A stretch of DNA of 64,000 nt from Pyronema omphalodes (taxonomy: Eukaryota; Ascomycota; Pezizomycetes; Pezizales; Pyronemataceae), in the NCBI GenBank assembly GCA_024516155.1, contig JAJJXM010000033.1, positions 496,001 to 560,000 of the forward strand, in the 5' to 3' direction. Below, piece by piece: positions 56,523-64,000 of the stretch (the stretch's first letter is position 1; every line of letters starts with the position of its first letter). A program made the position numbers and the translations under genes. The notes beneath the pieces are model-generated. The model did not search any database and was not told the origin of the DNA. It saw nothing but the letters and a program-made list of their open reading frames with translations.

Positions 56523-58921
56523 CGTATGACTTAAATATTTTTGAAAATGGAGTTAGTGGAAAGAGTTCTGGTAGTACAAATTAAAAGACCAACGGCACGG
56601 TTGGAGGTGGAAGTAGTGAAGTGCTTGGATGATTTATACTATACCTTCACTAACAACGGGTTGCGTTGTATTAAAAAAATTAAAATAAAAATTAAATCGA
56701 GTGTAGCTACCGTCAACAGGATGTTGAGGGTTCTACTGAATGGGTAATTGGTTTGTTCGAGTAGTGAGAGGATGGATGGTGAGGAAAATATTTTCTTCGC
56801 AGAAAAATCAGCATTTATATATGTTTTTGCGACAAAGAACAAAACAACTAATGACGAGGAACCGACGTAAAGCGGTAAACCATCGGAGACTTTTTGCGCC
56901 AGCCGCAGTGAAAACGGAGATTTCTTAGACCTCTATTTGCCTTGAGGCAACGGTGATGACCACACTGTGGGAACGGCTACTGGAAATATTGCCAAGTTTA
57001 CAGCAGCGGCCGTGATTTTCTTGGTCAAGATCCGTATTCCACTTTTTTTATTCTACACCAGAGATTACCCCGTCAGACTGTACGCGGATAACTTTGAATA
57101 ATTTGCGCCAGCCGTTAAAGGTTGTTGATAGGTGTCTTTGCTATGCGCAACATCCTGTGTTGCTCGACGTCAGATAGCGGCAATGGAGTTCAACGCTAAG
57201 CGATGATTTTACGCGGCAATGATATGGAACCGTTACGCGAGAGTCATGTAACCTGTTCAGGGAGCGGATAATATGGAGCCATATTGCTTGGCGTCAATTT
57301 GGCGCGGCTCTTGGCGGCAACCAAATTTAAGCTTATTCCGCCAAGGCGGGGTGACGTCGGTATTTGGTGATTCGTCTCATCACTTTAAACGGCAATCATC
57401 GGGGAACGGTGATAAAATTCTCCCTATTTTTCGCCGACATAGAAATTTCTTCATCCTTCTACTATTCATTCTTTACCGACGGCTCTGACGTCAAAATCAT
57501 CACCCGTCCAGATATCCCACTTTTTTTTTTCACACTGGATTACTCTCCTTTTTCCGAGAGCTTCCAACTTCGCATATTGGCCAGATGACGTGACTCGAGT
57601 ATTCCGTTTTTCGTGGACCGAAGACCCGCAGCTTGTATTATTCCGATTATTCCGCGATATCCGTCGCATGGAAATTGGCCGGGTTACAACGAAACTTGAT
57701 ATTTCCTCGGCTTTTCAAGTTCATTTAAAAGTCGGCCTTAACGTCACAATAACAGACTACACATAGTATCCGCATGCTTCAACTCGCAACCAAATTTTCT
57801 TCGCATATTTGTACAACTACGCTCAAAACGCTATAATGCTGTCTTCTATGACTTAATTCAGAAATAAAGGTAGGCTTCTGCATCGAATCTCTTCAGAAGT
57901 AACGGTATTCCTCAACCCAAAGGTGCATCCCATGACGGCGATGACGCGTATCAAGAAAAATTAATTGAGTACAGCGTATGAAATAGGCGGCAGTCAAATA
58001 TCTTTCTAGATTTCTATATAATCGTATACCCTTGGGATTTACAACTTCCATAAATCCCATGTACGAGCAATCGGGCGGTATGACTTACAGAGTTCTATTG
58101 CATTTAGATTTAGCAAGAAGCGACAAAATGTTGAGAGGGTAACACCTTCAGTTAGTTCATCACGAAGCCAGATGTCGTTATAGAAATATATCCACCACTA
58201 AACTCAATTATTGAGTCCTCATCACATACCAATCTATGATTTGTAAACTGGAAGCAAATATAGATATTTCACGCAATAAATACGAGTAGTAATCGAATAC
58301 TACGCTCAAAATAACCAATGCCAAACTTTAAATATTGCACCCTGGTGAGCGATTTCAAGCGCGATAGCGCCGGGAGATCTTCCAATAGACTGGAAGAATG
58401 CGCCTTTAATTCTACGGTTACTGATACCGAGGGGTTCAATAATAGTTGGAAACAAAAAAAGAATGCTTGGGTTCCATGTTTCGCTTTTTTGTGGCCCCAA
58501 AGGAATCTCGTCCGATCGGCGGTACGAACTGGAATAGGAGCTTCAAAGCTTCGCTTCACCCCTTAACGCCGCCCCTAGGACTGTCCGATCACCGGCATGG
58601 CAATAGCGTGGGACTAAGCTTGCCCTGAGCCCGGACGACGTCACGGTTAGTGCGGGCTAGGATATTGATAACAGGAGGACCGTGTGTGTTCTCGTGCACT
58701 GATCGCGTGCTTGATATATATCAATGCCCTCGTTTGCAAGGTGCTCCCTCAATAATCAAACGAGAGCAAAAGAAACGGCAGCTTTGACATAGCTATCAAG
58801 CGAAGGAAACAAAATTCAATCAAGGTAGCGGCATTGGGTTTCAGGCAGTAAGTTATAATCATTCTTATCATGATTTATCACTCACTGATGGGAAAACAAT
58901 AATTAGACCCAAAATCAGAAA
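56523..58921. other. Intergenic, no gene seen
   Basis: 2.4 kb upstream of the regulator and upstream of the small gene at 58922. No tRNA or transposon ends recognised. Short ORFs at 58269-58628 occur on both strands without family features. Confidence 0.5.
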
Positions 58922-59780
58922 ATGGCTGTCTCGCAGTCTCAGTTGAATACCCAAGCCGCGATCCTGAAAAGAATGTTTCCGAATGCGTTGGATACGCTAG
59001 TGTCGAAGAAGCAAACAAACAACACGGTGTATAGTTTGACGACAACCCCGGAAGTTTTACAACAGAACGTAGCCCCACAGCAGACTGGCCCATCTGCAGT
59101 ACGATTATTCAGAGCGCCTTCATCTTATATCGGTTCGTTTTTTTGTCAGAATGTTTTTCAACGCGAACAGACCGGCTTATCTCTCGCTATTAGATAAAAC
59201 CAACTCCATTGAGATTCCTACTATCCCTTCATATGCACCGACTACAACCACTGGCGAAGAGAAATACACCATATCCTACGATTCAGAAACTTGCGACAAA
59301 CCTATCAGTACATACCATCCCTTAGTTCCAGAAACGAATCTCAGTCATACATTATGCGAGAAACTAGCCCATCGACAGCGATACTGGGTATGCTGCGATG
59401 GAGAGTGTTTATTACGAGCGGTTGATCGTCACGGACGGGTGCGGATACATAACGGGATTCAAGAGACATGGGGAGCGATAGTTGATCGACCACGAGAACG
59501 AACAGTTGCGCCACTATTGAGGAGGCATTCACCACTGAGACAGGAGGTCATATTTGATGAGGACGATGAGGAGGATGAGGAAGTGATGGTGGAACCTGTC
59601 AGCACGGATCCTCCCGCAGTTCCCTGCAAAGCCTGCAAGGTCAGCGGCAGCAACAGCAGCAGTGTGAAGAGTAGAAGAAGTTTGGTTGACGTTGTTGATG
59701 TTCCATCTGTGCTTTTCGTCTGTGCTTCATTGTCTTTACCAATCATATTCATGTTCCGACAAGGCTTTGGGAAAAGCTGA
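58922..59780 (+). CDS. Unknown protein with C-terminal hydrophobic anchor (two-exon model)
   Basis: Two overlapping frames are best joined by an intron at 59029-59149 (donor GTATAG, phase 2; acceptor after a T7 tract, TTTTTTTGTCAG), giving exons 58922-59028 and 59150-59780 and 245 aa. The N-terminus is Gln/Asn-rich. The middle contains LCEKLAHRQRYWVCCDGECLLRAVDRHGR, here in part, with clustered cysteines. An acidic run follows (DEDDEEDEE), then CKACKV, and a hydrophobic stretch (VPSVLFVCASLSLPIIFMF) near the end suggests a tail anchor. No family recognised. Without the intron, frame 1 stops at 59197, so either the intron or a frameshift is needed. Confidence 0.55.
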
Positions 59781-62700
59781 TTCTTGTTCGGGGATATGAT
59801 TTGCAAGGAAAATATCAGTGCGCGCGGAGGAAATGGTAAGAAATGGGATTTCGGTTCCTGATGGGCCCGGACCCCTTCGGATTCCCGGATTCCCGGATGT
59901 CTAGCTTACAGATTGGCCATGATGGACTCCTGAATCTCTCTCTGGTCGTCTATAGGCAGACGCTTTATATTTTTTTTCCACGGAGATGTTAGGACCCCTG
60001 GTCGCCTTGTGTGTCTGATTCAGATTTCGCGTTTATATACGGACTTTAGATAGGCCATATGTATACATAACATGAGAATGGAGAAATACTGTACATACTT
60101 TAGATTTCTGCGAGATCTAGATCATTGTGAATCGTTGATTATCTCACGTACAAGAAAAAAGAAAACCTATATGGTTCCATCATGATGAGCTGATTCAAGT
60201 GCGGGTCAGCACTAAAAATTCCTTAACCTCATCCGAAAACCGAAATCCGAATCACTGAGTCGACTTGAATGGGAAATAGTAACTGGGAATCAGGAATTAG
60301 GTTCTCACATCGTCTGTAGGCAAATCAGATTCTGCGGAATTTCCTAAAAAAAAATCACTCATCTAATCTGATATGTGATATTCGATGCTTTTTCAGCCCT
60401 ATAGACTGATCTAGCCGCGGTTAGAATTCAAATTCTAGACTGGACGAATAACGTACAGGGGTCCTCGAGGATAAATGATAAAAAACAATTGGTCCATCGC
60501 GTAAAAGTTGAACCAGCGATACATATGATCATTGCATCGTTATCTCATGACATAGTCTGCAGCCAGGTTGCAAGGACAGAAAAAAGGAAAAACAAAGAAA
60601 AAGAAATAAATAAAAAAAAACAAAAACTCAAGTTCCATTTTCTTTTCTTTTTTTCGGCGTCCAAGGAAAACAAGCAAGCATCAACGACACCAAAAATCGC
60701 TTCTACATCCTCAAAGTTTCTATAACAGTATGGTATACCCATATGTAGTCTCTTCCTTCTCGTGATAATTCCCAAAATCGAAATCTCGGCTATACAGCGG
60801 TGAGAAAAATGGGATCAGCAAGCAAGCAAGCACGATGTATGTATGTATGATTAAACTTTTTAGTTTCTGCCTGTGCTGCTGTTACTCAGCATTTAGATAG
60901 ATAGAGATGAATAGACAAGAACGACCATGTGTACCCGAGGAGAATACAGTACAGTATATACGGATCAAAACGCAAGAAGCCGAAGCATCTCCTGTAGCTT
61001 CTGTCATGTCATAACGCTTCGTCCTTCCAAACATGTTCATAACCAAACACCCTGTCCAGTTACCTGTCGCTAACAAATAGAATATTTGTTCATCTATCTA
61101 TCTAATATCTGTATCTGTATCTATTCCCGATTACAGTTAATCGTTCATATGCATGTACTATGTAGCGTAAACTCATCAGACTATCATCCATCGCACCCGG
61201 AGTCTCTTCGGCTAACTGTACATACTCGGTTACCAGCTACTGCAGTTACTGCAGTCACCAGTTAACACAGCCCCATGATGTCACTAGTCGGGTACAGAAT
61301 GCTACATAATCGTACATAACTATACATACATACTTGACGCAACCAGCAACAACCCACCCGCAGCCCCGCAACCTCGCATCCAATCACATCATTAACTGCA
61401 AGTCCGTCAGTGCGGCCAATCATGCTCCAAGAACCAATTTTTCGCGGATAGAAACATTGACTTTGCCTTATAAATCTGCCTTGGTCTTGGCATTTACAAC
61501 CGCCACGGAAACATAGTTTCGATAATCGATAACTTCTTCTAGAAGGCGATACGTATTATTCCCTTCCACCTTGATCGGCGCTGGAGCTACACAGCCAAAC
61601 GTTCTGTATTCCGTCCATGATCCTACATCCAGATACATATCTCTACCCCCCCCCCCCCCCCCCATGCATCATCCACCAATCGCATAGCCCGGCATATCAT
61701 CGCTATGTACACCATATCCGAACCGTCCATATGTAGTTCCACAGATCTATCTAGCTGACGTAAGCCATGTTGCATATGTACAGTGTCACATCATAGGGCT
61801 GAATCCACGGGTATGTAGGATGTATTAGCAGGGTGTGGGTGTTAGTAAACAAAAACAACTATGTACATAAACCAAGCATGTATGATGTCTATCATATGTC
61901 TGTGGATAAGATTAGAGGCCAAGAAATGGATGCCTAAACTGTGCCTACCTAAACTGTATGTATGTATGTATGTACATACATAGTATCAATGCGAAATATG
62001 TATAATCCAGGCGAAGACGAAAGGGTTTGCTTTATTGGGGGCTTCGTTAATTTGTTCGTTCTTTCGGATGTCTCCACTATTCGACTCGAGATGGTAGGTG
62101 ATCAGCAGGTGCACCGTGTGCTATGAATGAAAAGGATGGTTGGGACTTGGGTGTATACCCCAGTAACCAGCGACCAGTAACCAGTAACCAGCAGTCTGCC
62201 TGGTGCCTGAGCGCGTATCACATTGTCATTTTCTACAGGCATCTATCAACCTACAAACAGTAACTGCAAAGACAGGTTAGCAAGTTAGCAACCGGAATAG
62301 CTCTAATCTCTCAATAGGTAAGTGCACTGAGAGTGCGTCCAATCCATAAACATATATATAGATGCCTATTGATATGTCTGTATATACATTTTGTATGTGA
62401 CCTGTAGCCTGAAAAGGGTACTCGTACTACTTTAGATATGTAGATATATATACATATGTACCTAGAAAATAGTAAAAATAAAATAAAAAAAGATAAATTT
62501 TCAGCCCTACCCCGAGAGGCTGAGCCTCCTGCTGTTTAGTCACCAGCCGCTTTTCATCGCTGCTTCTCTCACCGTATGTATCTCCGTACTCCACACAGCT
62601 CCACAAGTCCCCACAACTCCACACAGCTCCAACAGTGCGCCCAATAACATTCTCCATCCCGAATAAACTTAGTAACGCGCACTTTTTTTGTTTGCTTTGA

Positions 62701-63049
62701 TTTCCGGCATAAATATATCTCCATATGTTATTCATCACTAAACATAGTCCAGCAGTCCAGCGGTGCAGCGATGCAGAATGGATTATAGATTATAGATTAC
62801 AACATCCCATTCCAAGTCCCAGAGTCTCCTCCTGCGTCTCCTGCGTCTCTGAGTCTCCGAGTCCCAGAGTCTCTACCCCACCCGGTCTCGACCCCCAAGA
62901 CCCATAGGGCTGAAGACACAGACACAGACACATAATCCGCATACAGACATACATACGCAGCTTAATTAGTGTGTATGTGCTGAGTCAGGTATGCGGGTAT
63001 GCGGGTATGCGGGTATGCGGGTCTGTATGGACCTACGACCTGCCAAGGC

Positions 63050-63165
63050 TTATGGGTGGGTTATGGGTTATGGGTTATGGGTTATGGGTTATGGGTTATG
63101 GGTTATGGGTTATGGGTTATGGGTTATGGGTTATGGGTTACGGGTTATGGGTTATGGGTTATGGG
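63050..63165. repeat. TTATGGG 7-bp tandem array
   Basis: About 15 copies, one with TTACGGG, preceded by four TATGCGGG units (62991-63021). It resembles the fungal telomere repeat TTAGGG with one inserted T but is internal. Confidence 0.92.
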
Positions 63166-63913
63166 GTGGATACATGTAACTAATGGTCCTGTGTTTGGTA
63201 AGCTTAGTGTGAACTCAATTATGCTTAGTTTTGTTTTTGGTTTTTGTTAGCTAGGGAATGGGTATGGGCATGGTTGCTGGGTACTGGGTGCTGGGTGCTG
63301 GTTGTGGTTGCTGGTTGTGGTTGTTATTCAGTGCGCTGTTATACATGTTTTATAAATTATTCTGTATCCAAGGAAAAAAACAGTACTGGAAAGGGGGGTG
63401 GAATATATACTATTATACTATAACAGTTTGATGTGATAGGGGTTTTTTCTTGAAGATGAATGGATAGGATACTAGATGAGTTATGCACAAGGGCCAAGAT
63501 TGGTTATCTATGATTGATATGAATTCATATATATTCTTTCAATTAAAAGAAAGGGAGGTGATATATACAAATAAATTTCTTGTAGACATATAGACATATC
63601 GAGATACAGTACAGCACTGGCTAAGGCTAAATCCAGTAACTCTAGTCCAATGTCAAGTTATTTTTTACTTTACAAAATCTCTGCATCAAGTTTTATTATC
63701 ATTTATCAATCTTTGCAGAAATTATATTAGACAGTTTATTTTTATTTTTATTTCCATATTTCCATATTTCCACATTTCATTTCATTTCACATGCCGCGAG
63801 AAACGTATGTAATCAAGATACGTTATGTAGCTGCTAGCATACCATTACGATTAACCTACACCAGGTTTTGGCTAGATTGTTAATCGATATATTAGAGAAT
63901 ATTGATGGTTATG

Positions 63914-63937
63914 GTTACCCTGGTTACCCTGGTTACC
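63914..63937. repeat. GGTTACCCT 9-bp repeat
   Basis: Nearly three tandem copies near the right window edge. Confidence 0.75.
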
Positions 63938-64000
63938 TATTGATGAATGATAGAATTATTTGAAAACAATTAATGGAATTGGTTGAAAAAATAGATACCC

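Larger units (their letters stand above)
59781..64000. other. Right-hand gene-free region
   Basis: 4.2 kb with no supportable gene. It holds CATA/TGTA microsatellites (60836-60850, 61958-61982), a C homopolymer at about 61647-61663, CAGTAACCAG repeats (62160-62192), and the arrays listed separately. Confidence 0.55.

Noticed and set aside
62971..63250. Overlapping ORFs with YGLWVMG repeats
   Set aside because: They are translations of the TTATGGG array.

Overview
The window looks like nuclear DNA of a filamentous ascomycete (Pezizomycotina). The supported genes are monocistronic, lie on both strands, and carry short introns (44 to 153 nt) with GTRNGT-type donors and CTAA/CTGA-like branch sites. 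They encode eukaryotic or fungus-typical proteins: a CHORD-CS cochaperone, an Erv29/SURF4 cargo receptor, a Dap1-like cytochrome b5 protein, a DUF7918 protein and a Zn(II)2Cys6 regulator. A leotiomycete is my guess from the family mix, but nothing here proves it. All splice models were built by hand from reading-frame continuity and family resemblance.

Layout. 0-1.3 kb: a Gag-like reading frame without pol, open to the window edge. 2.5-5.5 kb: a divergent pair, an M20-type N-carbamoyl-amino-acid hydrolase (minus) and a PLP-dependent diaminopropionate ammonia-lyase (plus), sharing a 348-bp promoter region; probably a small nitrogen/amino-acid catabolic unit. 8.9 kb: a small Cys/His-rich protein. 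11.6-26.4 kb: the conserved housekeeping stretch (Dap1-like, an unknown low-complexity protein, DUF7918, Erv29, CHORD-CS), with long intergenic spaces full of minisatellites. 26.4-52.5 kb: a gene-poor, repeat-rich island holding one orphan 373-aa gene, one SET-domain gene and a small zinc-ribbon-like ORF. 52.6-59.8 kb: a large Zn(II)2Cys6 regulator with a Met-Gly-Asn tetrapeptide array, and a small unknown protein with a C-terminal hydrophobic segment. 59.8-64 kb: no gene seen, with microsatellites and a TTATGGG array.

The most unusual content is the repeat island. It holds a tRNA-derived SINE family (four bodies plus fragments, box A/box B present; one copy bounded by a perfect 14-bp target-site duplication), several 5'-truncated LINE 3' ends with AAATC-type tails, a LINE-tail fragment nested in a SINE, a TA-flanked pogo/Fot1-like MITE with 25-bp inverted ends, a 200-bp fold-back element with 63-bp inner arms, and a diverged tandem family of about 430 bp whose copies keep a similar reading frame. 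Some SINE and LINE copies seem to share a 3'-terminal module, which would fit a SINE that borrows LINE machinery.

I found no CRISPR array, rRNA or canonical stand-alone tRNA gene.
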